A stretch of DNA of 64,000 nucleotides from Gemmatimonadota bacterium (GCA_028873695.1 JAPPNU010000072.1:11391-75390); one strand, 5' to 3'; positions 51,456-60,857 are shown, counted from the first letter of the stretch. Numbers and translations: made by a program. The notes: generated by a model from the sequence alone, not told the origin.

Positions 51456-52154
51456 TTGCGCATCTCAGCGATTTCATTTGACGGCGACATGACCCTGTGG
51501 GATTTTCAGAAGGTCATGAGGCATTCACTGAAACACGCATTAGCGGAATTGCGCAGGAAGGTCCCTGCAGAACCTGCATCGCGCCTCACGGTCGATGAGA
51601 TGATTGACATTCGCGATGAGGTTGCGGACGAATTGAGGGGCAAGGTCTGGAATCTCTCGGAAATCAGACGGATTGCATTCGAGAGGACGCTCGAGCGTGT
51701 AGGCTGTCACGACGGAAGCCTGGCTCGTCATCTGAATCAGGTATATCGGAAGCACCGCTTTGAAGACATCGAGTTGTACCCGGATGTGTTGCCGGCTCTG
51801 GACGTTCTGTCGCCGCAATTCAAGATCGGACTTCTGTCAAACGGGAACAGCTATCCCGAGCGCTGCGGCCTTGACGGACGATTTGCCTTTGTTGTATTCT
51901 CCCAGGACGTGCGCATCGAGAAACCCGATCGACGGATTTTTGAGATCACCGCGCAACGGGCGGGCTGTCAGCTGGAGCACTTTCTGCACGTGGGAGATTC
52001 TCTGGAAAACGACGTTGCGGGAGCGCGCAATGCCGGAGCGCCTGCCGTGTGGCTGAATCGTGATGGCGTGAGAAACGACTCCGGGATACAGGCGGATTTC
52101 GAGATTACTTCGTTGGCTGAGTTGCCTCCGCTATTGGGAGTCGGTCGCGACTGA
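51456..52154 (+). CDS. HAD family hydrolase
   Basis: I choose TTG 51456 because GGAGGAGG lies 6 bp upstream and the product then begins LRISAISFDGDMTLWDF, as family members do; the ATG at 51441 has the ribosome site inside the gene. Length 232 residues. HAD motifs are DGDMT (nucleophile Asp), LLSNGN, KPDRRIF and VGDSLENDVAGARNAG. The alpha-helical cap is of the C1 type. Likely a small-molecule phosphatase; substrate unknown. Confidence 0.88.
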   Translation: MRISAISFDGDMTLWDFQKVMRHSLKHALAELRRKVPAEPASRLTVDEMIDIRDEVADELRGKVWNLSEIRRIAFERTLERVGCHDGSLARHLNQVYRKHRFEDIELYPDVLPALDVLSPQFKIGLLSNGNSYPERCGLDGRFAFVVFSQDVRIEKPDRRIFEITAQRAGCQLEHFLHVGDSLENDVAGARNAGAPAVWLNRDGVRNDSGIQADFEITSLAELPPLLGVGRD

Positions 52155-52232
52155 TCTCTTGCCGCGGTCGTGGAGTTAATCCTCAGCTTACCTAATATGA
52201 CAACGGCAACGACATTCAGATGGAGGATCCGT

Positions 52233-52817
52233 ATGGCGCGTTGGACCGAATTCACATTCCCGGTTGAAACCGGAAAGGGATCTCTGCTTGTCATTGATGA
52301 CGAGAGAGTCCGCGTGCTCACCGACCCCCTCCGCAGGCGCATCCTGAAAACTCTTGGAAAAGGGAAAACGGTGGCTGAGATCTCGTCGACGTTGGGCGTG
52401 ACTGATTCACGCATCCTTCGACACCTGGAACGACTCGCGGACACCGATGTCGTACGTCTCCAGAAAACCGGTAATGACCCCAGGGCCTGGCGTTGTATCC
52501 CGGCGGCAGACAGGATTCGATTCCGGGACCCAGGTGATAACACTGCCGAAACCACCGAGCCGGTACCTTCAGAAGTTGCCTTCCAGTTCAACCAGGCGTT
52601 TCGGGAGAGTGCAGACGGTATTTTCGGTCCAGGCTTTCAAAGCTCCGTCAACCATAACCGCGCACGACTCTCGGAACGGCAGGCGGCCGAATTCAACCGT
52701 CGGCTCCTGGATCTTATAGAGGAGTACTTTCCACCCGGCAAGGGGGATCCTTCTGGAATCAAGTATGGCTTTTTCGGCGTGCTGACTCCAATTGATCTTG
52801 CACCGCTTGAGCCGTGA
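52233..52817 (+). CDS. ArsR-type winged-helix regulator
   Basis: The ATG at 52233 has GGAGG 6 bp upstream; earlier in-frame ATGs at 52170 and 52197 lack one. 194 residues. The winged helix is in VLTDPLRRRILKTLGKGKTV, ISSTLGVTDSRILRHLERL and VVRLQKTGNDPRAWRCIPA. The C-terminal half (FNQAFRESADGIFG) is a helical effector or dimer domain. It overlaps the next gene by GTGA, so it may regulate or be co-made with the sulfotransferase-like protein. Confidence 0.8.
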   Translation: MARWTEFTFPVETGKGSLLVIDDERVRVLTDPLRRRILKTLGKGKTVAEISSTLGVTDSRILRHLERLADTDVVRLQKTGNDPRAWRCIPAADRIRFRDPGDNTAETTEPVPSEVAFQFNQAFRESADGIFGPGFQSSVNHNRARLSERQAAEFNRRLLDLIEEYFPPGKGDPSGIKYGFFGVLTPIDLAPLEP

Positions 52818-53704
52818 CTAAGGAAATTCGGCACGATCTTGCATTTGGGCATACCAGATCACAGGATCGCACGGTTACCGATGCAGGCGCTTTCGAGAAC
52901 ACCATGACCGTTATTCGCAATCCAGTTCGAGTTAAGGCCTTCTGCGTTGGACAAGCCAAGTCCGGCACGGCATCTCTCGTCGGGCTGCTTTCAGCGAATT
53001 ACCAGGCGGCCCACGAACCGGAACGGCCGGAACTGCTCGATATGATTCTCGGAGAATCACGCGGTGATGTCTCAGCCTCGGCCTTTCGAGAGTTTCTCAT
53101 CGAACGGGACGCCCGGCTCAACCTTGAATACGACGTCTCGTGGGTGAACCAATTCGTCATGGGCCACCTGCTGGACGTCTTCCCCGCGTCGAAATTCATC
53201 GTTCTCATCCGCGACTGTTATTCGTGGCTTCAATCGGCGATCGGGCACGTCATAAGCCGCGAGATGCCCTCTGAAATCCTGGACTTCTTCCCCTGGTGGG
53301 CAGAACCGGAACGACATCCCCATTCGAAGCATGATCGCGCACTTGCAGAGAGAGGCATTTATTCGGTTGCTGCCTACCTGAACGTCTGGAACGGGCACGT
53401 GGACAGGTGCCATTCAATCCCGCCGGACCGGCGGCTTGTGATCAGAACTCACGAACTGGCCCGTTCACATCGGCGACTGGCAGACTTCCTGCAGATACCC
53501 GCGGACACGCTCGACGCGGGAAGCGGACATCAGAACCGCAGTACCTGGCACGAACGAATCGAGTCTCTCGTCGATCCGTCCTACATCGCTGACATGGTCC
53601 AATCGATCTGCGCTGACAACATGGCACGGTATTTCCCCGAAATCAGAAGTTCCCAGGATGTGCCCGCGCTATGGGAAGCCGCGCAGCGTCAACCTACGGC
53701 CTGA
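52814..53704 (+). CDS. Sulfotransferase-like P-loop protein
   Basis: 296 residues from a GTG overlapping the previous stop; the ATG at 52904 is an alternative start just before the conserved part. FCVGQAKSGTASLVGLL is the 5'-phosphosulfate-binding loop of sulfotransferases. FPASKFIVLIRDCYSWLQSA is the 3'-phosphate-binding region with the usual RD/S. The late motif HQNRSTWHERI resembles the sulfotransferase C-terminal loop. It probably transfers sulfate from PAPS to a small molecule or glycan; acceptor unknown. Confidence 0.78.
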   Translation: MTKEIRHDLAFGHTRSQDRTVTDAGAFENTMTVIRNPVRVKAFCVGQAKSGTASLVGLLSANYQAAHEPERPELLDMILGESRGDVSASAFREFLIERDARLNLEYDVSWVNQFVMGHLLDVFPASKFIVLIRDCYSWLQSAIGHVISREMPSEILDFFPWWAEPERHPHSKHDRALAERGIYSVAAYLNVWNGHVDRCHSIPPDRRLVIRTHELARSHRRLADFLQIPADTLDAGSGHQNRSTWHERIESLVDPSYIADMVQSICADNMARYFPEIRSSQDVPALWEAAQRQPTA

Positions 53705-53759
53705 TTGACGTTTGGAAACGGCCGGAAGTCATTCAAGAAGGTGTAAATCGAGTTAGCCG

Positions 53760-54542
53760 ATGGTCCGAACTGCGGTTCAAGCGATTCTGTTCGACCTCGA
53801 CGAGACCCTCATTCTCGAAAAGCCGATTGCCATCAGAGCACTCGAACAGACCGGACAACGCGCGAGTGCTGCCGCCGGCGTCCGTCCGCCTGAACTCCGG
53901 GACAGGGTCTTGGAGCGGGCTGGCGAACTCTGGCGTTCAACGCCGGTAATCGACTACTGCCGCCGGGTCGGGATCAGTTCTTGGGAGGGCTTATGGCCCG
54001 GGTTCGCCGGGGAGGATGAGAACCTGGCTTGGCTGCGCGAATGGGCTCCAACGTACCGGTTCGAGTCGTGGTCACGGGCTTTGAAGGATTTGAGCGTCGA
54101 CGACAAAAAGCTGGCGCAAATGCTCGCCGACGAATTCGTGGAGACCCGGACGGGACTCTTCGAGCACTTTCCGGAGACAACCGAGATTCTGGATGAACTC
54201 AATGGAACCGTTCGATTGGTTCTGGCCACGAACGGCGCGTCCGATCTGCAGCGGCTGAAGCTCGAGACCAGCGGTCTGGCGGGTTATTTCGACGACGTTC
54301 TCGTTTCGGCTGACATCGGATTCGCCAAACCCCATCCAATTTTCTATGAGAAAGCGATTCGACTCGCGGGTGTCGGACCTGAGCAGATACTGATGGTAGG
54401 AGACAATATCCGGAAGGACGTCGGCGGAGCGCAGGCGGCTGGAATCCGGGGCATCTGGGTGAATCGAAAAGACAGGGAACCCGGCGAGGTCCAGCCATTC
54501 GCGGAGATTGGGAACCTACTGGAACTGCGCGACTTCCTCTGA
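53760..54542 (+). CDS. HAD family hydrolase (YjjG/HAD-IA type)
   Basis: 260 residues. Motifs are ILFDLDETLI (nucleophile and acid Asp), LVLATNGASDLQRLK, KPHPIFYEKAI and MVGDNIRKDVGGAQAAGI; the cap is helical. It resembles nucleotide or phosphoglycolate phosphatases of subfamily IA. It is not closely related to the HAD gene 1.6 kb upstream, so the two are not a recent duplication. The substrate is unknown. Confidence 0.9.
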   Translation: MVRTAVQAILFDLDETLILEKPIAIRALEQTGQRASAAAGVRPPELRDRVLERAGELWRSTPVIDYCRRVGISSWEGLWPGFAGEDENLAWLREWAPTYRFESWSRALKDLSVDDKKLAQMLADEFVETRTGLFEHFPETTEILDELNGTVRLVLATNGASDLQRLKLETSGLAGYFDDVLVSADIGFAKPHPIFYEKAIRLAGVGPEQILMVGDNIRKDVGGAQAAGIRGIWVNRKDREPGEVQPFAEIGNLLELRDFL

Positions 54543-54583
54543 GAGTGCAAGCAGCCTGGCAAGAACGCAAAGGAGTATCTGGC

Positions 54584-54745
54584 ATGAATGAGCACGACTT
54601 TGCCCGACTCGCGGCCAGCGTCAAGCAGGCAGGAGAGATCAAGCGAGGAACGTTGAAACCAGGGCGCACGACGCAAATGGATCCAGCAGATATCAGGTTG
54701 ATCCGAAAGAGACTGGATTCGTCCCAGCAGGAACAGCCTTTTTGA
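54584..54745 (+). pseudogene. Truncated HigA/XRE antitoxin-like gene
   Basis: 53 residues, MNEHDFARLAASVKQAGEIK onwards, then PADIRLIRKRLDSSQQEQPF and stop. This is the recognisable N-terminus of HTH antitoxins in which SQxEFAxMIGVS should follow; here the frame ends right after SQQE. The helix-turn-helix is lost. A methyltransferase gene starts 12 bp later. It may still be translated, but DNA binding is not expected. Confidence 0.65.
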
Positions 54746-54757
54746 AATGAAACCTGA

Positions 54758-55567
54758 ATGAGCGAATACGTCAGAAACTACTACGACGCGGCGCCTGAAC
54801 GGGAGTGGGAACGGCTGGATACCGGGCTTTCGCGAGTCGAGTTCGCGTCCACCCTTCGCCTGATCGAGAAATACTTTCCCTCCAGCGGCGCAATATGCGA
54901 CATCGGGGGCGGACCTGGCCGTTACGCCATCGAACTCGCCAGGCGCGGGTACCGGGTCACATTGTTCGACCTTTCCGGGAAGCTGCTGGAGAGAGCAAAG
55001 CAGGCTTTTACATCGGAAGGAATCAGCGCGGAAAGTTTCGTTCAGGGAGATGCACGTGATCTTTCATGCTTTGACGACGAATCGTTCGATGCCGTACTGC
55101 TTCTCGGTCCTCTGTACCACCTGATCGAGAGGGGCGATCGGTCACGAGCCTTGAGCGAAACGACTCGCATTCTTAAACCGGGAGGCAGGGCGATTGTCGC
55201 CTTTCTCAACGCATGGGGCTTGCTCCGAAGTGGTGTCGTCGATTTCCCGAAGCGATTCCGCAATCCCGCTTTTCTGAGGAGCATGCTCGGCGAACAGGCC
55301 TTCGAAGACCATGAACTCTCAGGATTCACGGAATGTCACTGGTCCAACCCGGATATCGCCAGCGAGGAACTTCAGGAGGCGGGGCTGCGAATTGTCGGCC
55401 ATGCGGGCGCTCAGGGATTCCTGGGAGGCATGGCGCCGCTGTTCGAGTCACTCGGGAAGGATGAACCGGAAGCATACGAAAACGTCCTGGAGTTCGCCGC
55501 GGAAACGTCGGAATTGCCCCAGTTCAGAGACGCAACGAACCACGTTCACTTCGTCGTCGAGAAGTAG
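54758..55567 (+). CDS. Class I SAM-dependent methyltransferase
   Basis: 269 residues. Motif I is AICDIGGGPGRYAIELARRG, motif II VTLFDLSGKLLERAK, then FDAVLLLGPLYHLIERGDR and ILKPGGRAIVAFLN. The C-terminal part (LQEAGLRIVGHAG) completes the Rossmann fold. It belongs to the UbiE/COQ5-like group of small-molecule methyltransferases. Substrate unknown. It stands alone in the accessory region. Confidence 0.9.
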   Translation: MSEYVRNYYDAAPEREWERLDTGLSRVEFASTLRLIEKYFPSSGAICDIGGGPGRYAIELARRGYRVTLFDLSGKLLERAKQAFTSEGISAESFVQGDARDLSCFDDESFDAVLLLGPLYHLIERGDRSRALSETTRILKPGGRAIVAFLNAWGLLRSGVVDFPKRFRNPAFLRSMLGEQAFEDHELSGFTECHWSNPDIASEELQEAGLRIVGHAGAQGFLGGMAPLFESLGKDEPEAYENVLEFAAETSELPQFRDATNHVHFVVEK

Positions 55568-55603
55568 CGCATTCACTAGGCTACGGACGCTAAGGGAGGC
55601 TGA

Positions 55604-55882
55604 ATGAATACACATACCGGCAGCGACTTTGACGATTTCCTGACTGAAGAGGGCCTTCTCGGTGAAGCGGAGGCCACAGCAACGAAGCGGGTTATTGCAT
55701 ATCAGTTGAATCAGTTCATGGAGGAAAACAAGCTGTCGAAGTCGGCGATGGCCAGGCGCATGCAGACAAGCCGTTCGGCGCTGGAACGTCTGCTCGACTC
55801 CTCGAATTCCTCCGTAACGTTGCGTACCATGGACCGCGCTGCGCGGGCCCTGGGAAAGCAGCTCCGCATCGTCCTCACCTGA
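55604..55882 (+). CDS. XRE/Fis-like HTH protein, orphan antitoxin type
   Basis: 92 residues. FDDFLTEEGLLGEAEATATK and VIAYQLNQFMEENKLSKSAM, then ARRMQTSRSALERLLD and VTLRTMDRAARALGKQLRI are typical of HTH antitoxins paired with RelE/HigB toxins. The helix-turn-helix is complete. No toxin gene is adjacent on either side. The 229 bp up to the next gene holds nothing I recognise. Confidence 0.85.
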   Translation: MNTHTGSDFDDFLTEEGLLGEAEATATKRVIAYQLNQFMEENKLSKSAMARRMQTSRSALERLLDSSNSSVTLRTMDRAARALGKQLRIVLT

Positions 55883-56111
55883 CTTCCCGGCGCCGGAACA
55901 GCGCGCGTTCAGACTCCCTGATGGAGATACTCAGAGAGTCGGCTTGCCTTTGCGCCCGGCAATGGTTATTATAACTGGTGTGCTCGACAGGGAGCCTCCG
56001 GTCCGCGGAAAGGGCTAAGCCCACCCACCTCGCCAGATCCTGAGAATCCGATAGCACCTTCTTTCTGCCCGAAAATGCGGACGCCGGGCGACTCTTGGAG
56101 AGGAGGCTGCT

Positions 56112-57338
56112 ATGCCCCGCCGTCAAAGTCTTCCCGTTAAACCCAACATCGAGAACCTCAGGAAGCAGGCAAAATCGCTTCTGGACGCCTTTCGATCGGG
56201 CGATCCCGAGGCGATTTCCGACTTTATGGGTCTGCATCCACGAGACGTTTCCGCCGAAAGCGTCAGGCTGGCCGACGCACAACTCGTGCTCGCGCGCTTG
56301 TATCGATACCCAAGCTGGCCCAGAATGCTGATCGCTGCCAGACTGTGCGCCGCTGTGTCTCGCGACGATCTGGAATCCGTACGTGATCTGGTCATGAAGC
56401 ATCCCGAACTCCTGACAGAAGGGGCTCGAGGGCGGGGTTCACACTGGGGCGCTGCGATGGGCTTTGCTGCTGAATTGGGCAAAACCGAAATTGTAGAAAT
56501 GCTCGCGGACCTGGGTAGTCCGGAGATCCAACACGCCTTCGGGCGAGCCATCCTGCAGGGAAATGCCGATACGGTTCGCGCGCTGGTCAAGAAAGGCGCA
56601 AGAGTGGAGCGTGGAGTCGCGATGGGAGCCTGCGAAACCCTGAATAGCAGGGGACTGCAGATGGTTCTTGATCTCGGCGGCGAACTTTGCGACGCAGACG
56701 GGGATTTTTCCGCGCCGGCCGCAATGGTTCTGGAGACGTACAGCCGCAACCCGGTTGGAAAACATGAGTGTCTGAGAATTCTGGCTGAAAGTGGCGTGGA
56801 ATTTCCGGACACCCCCGCGATGGCCTTCCATTTTGGTCGGATCGATCTGCTGGAGCGTCATCTCGAAAAGGATTCAGAGCTTATTGCGCGCAGATTTCGG
56901 TACGACGATATCTATCCTCCCGACTTCCGTGTTGGTGACGACACCGGTCTCCACGGTACACCGCTGGATGGGACAACGCTCCTGCACATGGCGATCGAAT
57001 TCGACGAGGATGAGATCTTCGATTGGGCAATCGATAACGGCGCGGACCCGAACGCGGCAGCCGATATCGATGGCGACGGCTTCGGGGGGCACACCCCGCT
57101 GTTCAACTGTGTCATCAAGAAAGGCCGGAAGGAGGACAGAATGGCTGTCATGCTCCTCGAAAAGGGAGCGGACCCGTCCCATCGAGCGTCCCTCCGAAAG
57201 GGCCTTAAGTCAACCCCCGATGAAGCTGTACGTGAATACAGGGATGTGACACCGATTGAATACGCCGATCGATTTCATGACCAGGGCTATGTGAATCGTG
57301 CCGCGGTAAAGGCAATTGAAGCCCGGTACCTTGAATGA
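56112..57338 (+). CDS. Ankyrin-repeat protein
   Basis: 408 residues, AGGAGG 5 bp before the ATG. The N-terminus (QAKSLLDAFRSGDPEAISDF) resembles other bacterial ankyrin proteins that start with a helical pair. Ankyrin-like repeats include GFAAELGKTEIVEMLADLGS, AILQGNADTVRALVKKGARV, TTLLHMAIEFDEDEIFDWAI with NGADPN, and AVMLLEKGADPSHRASL. No signal peptide. Probably a protein-binding module. The stop overlaps the next methyltransferase gene (ATGA). Confidence 0.87.
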   Translation: MPRRQSLPVKPNIENLRKQAKSLLDAFRSGDPEAISDFMGLHPRDVSAESVRLADAQLVLARLYRYPSWPRMLIAARLCAAVSRDDLESVRDLVMKHPELLTEGARGRGSHWGAAMGFAAELGKTEIVEMLADLGSPEIQHAFGRAILQGNADTVRALVKKGARVERGVAMGACETLNSRGLQMVLDLGGELCDADGDFSAPAAMVLETYSRNPVGKHECLRILAESGVEFPDTPAMAFHFGRIDLLERHLEKDSELIARRFRYDDIYPPDFRVGDDTGLHGTPLDGTTLLHMAIEFDEDEIFDWAIDNGADPNAAADIDGDGFGGHTPLFNCVIKKGRKEDRMAVMLLEKGADPSHRASLRKGLKSTPDEAVREYRDVTPIEYADRFHDQGYVNRAAVKAIEARYLE

Positions 57339-58009
57339 GTCATTCCGTCCGCAGCCATCTGCGTCTTGAAGTCGATGCCTACGATGAAGCCATTCGCCAA
57401 TTCATCCCGGGCTACGAGGAAGGCCTGAACAGGATCGCCGGCGAAATCGCCGCAATCCGCCCCGCCCTGGCGCTGGACCTGGGCACCGGAACGGGGGCCC
57501 TGACCGAAGCGATGCTCGAGTACGAAAACGTCGGCGCCGTGGAAGCCATCGACGTCGATCCGGAGATGCTGGACCGGGCGCGCGTCCGGCTGAAGCGTTT
57601 CGGGAGCCGCGTGCGTTTCCGAGAATGCTCTTTCGAAGCGCCGCTCCCCGCGTGCGACGCCGTCGCCGCCTGCCTGGCCCTGCACCACATTCCGCTGATG
57701 GAACGCAAGCTCGTCATGTACGAGCACATTTTCCGTGCGCTCCGCCCCGGCGGGGTGTTCGTGACCACAGACGTCACGATGACCGCGGACCCGGAGGAGC
57801 GGGAGCGGTGCTATCGTATATGGACGGCCCACCTCGTTTCACGCGGCATCGACGAAAAGCGCGCCCATGAGCACTTCGACGAGTGGGCTTCCGAGGACAC
57901 GTACTTCCCGGTCGAAGACGAACTCGCCGCCATGCGCGATGCCGGATTTGTCGCCGAATGTCCCTGGCAGGACCCGCCCAATACGCTCCTGGTGGGACGC
58001 AGGCGATAG
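57335..58009 (+). CDS. Class I SAM-dependent methyltransferase
   Basis: 224 residues starting in an ATGA overlap with the ankyrin gene. Motif I is ALDLGTGTGALTEAMLEYEN, then VGAVEAIDVDPEMLDRARVR, CDAVAACLALHHIPLMERKL and ALRPGGVFVTTDVTM. It resembles tRNA cmo5U or small-molecule methyltransferases. It is unrelated in detail to the methyltransferase at 54.8 kb. Confidence 0.9.
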   Translation: MSHSVRSHLRLEVDAYDEAIRQFIPGYEEGLNRIAGEIAAIRPALALDLGTGTGALTEAMLEYENVGAVEAIDVDPEMLDRARVRLKRFGSRVRFRECSFEAPLPACDAVAACLALHHIPLMERKLVMYEHIFRALRPGGVFVTTDVTMTADPEERERCYRIWTAHLVSRGIDEKRAHEHFDEWASEDTYFPVEDELAAMRDAGFVAECPWQDPPNTLLVGRRR

Positions 58010-58130
58010 CGTTGCGGGTCGTTCTCGATTCGAGATCCGCGATGGGTGGCGTGAGGTGTACCGGAGCATTTGCGAGATGGAAACCGTCGATCCCGCCCTT
58101 GTCGAGTGGATTCATCAAAACCGCAAGTGA

Positions 58131-59174
58131 GTGCCTGTGGGAGATCATCTTCAGCACTATCTGCACGCCGCCGATCGAGCCCTGGAAAAATACGATACAG
58201 GGGAGGCCCGCATCGCCGAGCGCAAGCAGGTGGGCCATATTGGCTTTTCAGGCTACAGCATGGTCAAGTTCCGTGCAGACGGGGCCTTCGGGAGTTACCT
58301 CGTCACCGTGTATTACGCCATGGGTGACGGAGACGTCCACGATTATCGAACGGCCATCCGGTCGCACCTTCTCTGGCTGGAAGCCCTGGACCGCGACACC
58401 GATCTGGTCGTACAGAAACCGGTCCGGAGCCTGTCAGGCGACCTCATCACCCGCGTGGCGTCCAATGGCGCTCGAACCTTTCTCGTCACCCTTCTCCGCT
58501 GGATCGACGGCGAATTGGTCTGGGACAACTACGGCGATGAGGCGTTCGTTGACCTGCCATCGGGAAAACTCCACAACGTGGGAGCAGTCCTCGGAAGACT
58601 TCACCGGCACAGCAGTCAGTGGACACTTCCGGATGGATTTACGCGTCCCGGGGGCGTGCCCGAAGACCTGAAACTCGACCTGAACCGGCTGCGTCCCGCT
58701 GCAGACGACGGGCGCATCGACGCCCCCGACTTCGCGATTCTGGAACTGACTGCCGGCCGAGTCATCGACCATGTCGCGGAAATGGAAATGTCTCCGGAAT
58801 TCCAGGGACTGCTTCACGGAGATTTCTCATGCGGCAACTGCATCGTGCATCGGGGCGAGATCCGTCCCATTGATTTCGACTGGTGTCGATTCGGGCATTT
58901 CCTTGCCGACGTGGGATGGTGCTTCGCCGTCAATCCGATGAGTCCGACGCTGTGCCGGGCTTTTCTGGACGGTTACGAACAACGATTCCCGTTGCCCGAT
59001 AACCATTTGCGAATTATCGAGAGTTTCTTTATCGAGTCCTGCATTCGACTCCTGTCCTGGCGTACGGAGAATCCCGCCGGGGAATTCCCGACGCTGCCAC
59101 GTTTCGTGGAAGGCGCCTGCCGGAAATATCTCGAAGGCGAACCGTTCGTTCTTGAATGGATGGAGGACCTGTGA
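58131..59174 (+). CDS. APH/choline-kinase-fold phosphotransferase
   Basis: 347 residues from a GTG directly after a stop codon. The kinase motifs are LLHGDFSCGNCIVH (catalytic loop HGDxxxxN) and IDFDWCRFGHFLADVGW (metal-binding DxD). The N-lobe has GYSMVKFRADGAFGSYLVTV. The fold covers aminoglycoside, homoserine, choline and fructosamine kinases; the substrate is unknown and drug resistance should not be assumed. The 120 bp upstream encodes, in the same frame, a peptide-like stretch ending at the stop. Confidence 0.87.
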   Translation: MPVGDHLQHYLHAADRALEKYDTGEARIAERKQVGHIGFSGYSMVKFRADGAFGSYLVTVYYAMGDGDVHDYRTAIRSHLLWLEALDRDTDLVVQKPVRSLSGDLITRVASNGARTFLVTLLRWIDGELVWDNYGDEAFVDLPSGKLHNVGAVLGRLHRHSSQWTLPDGFTRPGGVPEDLKLDLNRLRPAADDGRIDAPDFAILELTAGRVIDHVAEMEMSPEFQGLLHGDFSCGNCIVHRGEIRPIDFDWCRFGHFLADVGWCFAVNPMSPTLCRAFLDGYEQRFPLPDNHLRIIESFFIESCIRLLSWRTENPAGEFPTLPRFVEGACRKYLEGEPFVLEWMEDL

Positions 59175-59274
59175 ACTGTGAAACAGGTCCAGGTACTAAA
59201 CCGTCCCGTGCGCCTGGACTATTGGGACGTGTCCCATTGCGGCAACGAACCACTGTGAATCCGGAGGTGAATTG

Positions 59275-60615
59275 ATGACAGCGCCCGCAGTACTCTTTTT
59301 CATCCTCGTTCTTCAATCAGCGATAACACCTGCATTTGCGGATAACCGACTCGATTCGGAGGGCGATTACGGGCGCGCGCGTATAGGCGGCATGACGGGC
59401 TGGATCATGTGGGAGTCGATGCTGACGGGAGAGGGTCTGGAGGGCTGGACGCCAGACGACGAAAGCGTGTGGTCCCGGGATGGAGACGCGGTAATCGCAA
59501 ATGCGGGTGGCCTGGATAACGCCACCAGACTCGTCAAGGGAGACAGTACGTAGTCACACTATGAGTTCAAGGTACAGGTTATCCGGGTTCAAGGAGCCAA
59601 CGTGCAGATCCGCTTCGGCATAACCCAAGAGAGCCGGGAATATATGGTCGACTATCTCGGTGGCTGGAAGGCGATGGCAATCAGCACCTACGAGCGCGGC
59701 AAACGCGGCGTCACCAAACTCGACGTTGTCAACCTGGTCCTCGAGCCAGGACGTGAATACGATCTTGTTCTGGCAGTTCGAGGACATTCCGTTACCACCT
59801 ACGTAAACGGCAAACTCGTCAACCGGTTGACGCTCGAAGCGAATCCGAAAGGAGCGATTGCGCTGGGCACCTGGGGACGTCACGCGGTTGCCCGATTCAG
59901 GGATCCGAAGATCAGGCTCTATAACGGACGCCCGCGATCCGTAATCTCGAATCCGATTCAATCTAAGGAGCGCGCTATACCAAGAGCGAACGCTGCCCGA
60001 CGCCATGCGTCATTTGTGGAGATAATCGGCGACCCGAACCTGCCGGACGTGCTTCTCATCGGGGACTCGATTTCGATGGGATATACGATTCCCACTCGAG
60101 AGCGCCTCAAAGGCAGGGCGAACGTCCGCCGTCCGCCTCGGAACTGCGGTCCGACGAGCCGGGGGCTGGCGCATTTGGAAGAATGGCTGGGCGCACGGAG
60201 GTGGAATGTCATCCACTTCAATTGGGGCCTGCATGACCTGAAATATGTCGATCCCGGGGGCGGACTCACGGATCCGGAAAAAGGCAGACCGTTCACGTCC
60301 GTCGAACAATACAGGAAGAATCTGCGGAAGCTGGTTGAAAGGCTCAGGGCGACCGGAGCAAAGCTGATCTGGGCGACGACGACACCCGTGCCGGCGGGGG
60401 CCAACGGTCGGAAGCAGGGAGGTGCAGCGAAATATAACGCCGCCGCGAAGGGAATCATGAACCGGCCTGGCATTACGGTCAACGACCTGCACGCATTCGC
60501 CCTGTCGCGACTGCAGGAAATTCAGCGACCGCAAAACGTGCACTTCACACAGGAGGGCTCGGCGAAGCTGGCAGATCAGGTAGCCGCCGCGATTCTGGAG
60601 CGGTTGAGCGAGTGA
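59275..60615 (+). pseudogene. 3-keto-disaccharide hydrolase-like + SGNH hydrolase gene broken by in-frame TAG
   Basis: GGAGG lies 7 bp before ATG 59275, which starts a signal peptide (VLFFILVLQSAITPAFA). A DUF1080/3-keto-disaccharide hydrolase-like jelly roll begins with GEGLEGWTPDDESVW. At 59551 a TAG interrupts it. The frame continues unchanged with SHYEFKVQVIRVQGANVQIR and YDLVLAVRGHSVTTYVNGK, then a full SGNH hydrolase (VLLIGDSISMGYTIPTRERL, WNVIHFNWGLHDLKY, VHFTQEGSAKLADQV). A single Tyr-to-TAG change would explain it. A start at GTG 59602 could still give the second part. The SGNH part is duplicated downstream. Confidence 0.8.
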
Positions 60616-60706
60616 CGCCGGAGTATCGGCGCGGCGCTATAGGCGGAGACAAACCAAATCAGGATATTTCAGCGAAAAGCCTTGCCATACCGAACAGGAG
60701 ATCGGT

Positions 60707-60790
60707 ATGGATCGCCGCGAGTTCTTGCGCATTGCCGGCGCGGGTGCGTCTCTTGCGGTTTTACCCCTCAGGCAGGGAGCGGAGGGGATG
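60707..60790 (+). pseudogene. Tat signal-peptide remnant
   Basis: AGGAGATCGG precedes ATG 60707. MDRREFLRIAGAGASLAVLP is a twin-arginine leader with the RREFLR motif, as on exported glycosidases or sulfatases. After about 28 residues the frame runs into repeat-like sequence (VYPAHPVHPCK) and no mature domain follows. The body of the gene appears to have been lost, perhaps when the SGNH unit was duplicated. Confidence 0.6.
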
Positions 60791-60857
60791 GATATCCCAC
60801 GGTCGAGCGGGTTGCGGGTAACGGGTTCTCCACCAAAGCCTGGAAAGGCGAGCGTCT

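Noticed and set aside
58131..59174. APH-fold protein as an antibiotic kinase
   Set aside because: The fold covers many metabolite kinases, and nothing in the sequence or neighbourhood points to drugs.
49683..59174. Integron cassette array
   Set aside because: Single-gene units with short spacers suggested it, but I found no GTTRRRY/RYYYAAC attC pairs and no integrase.
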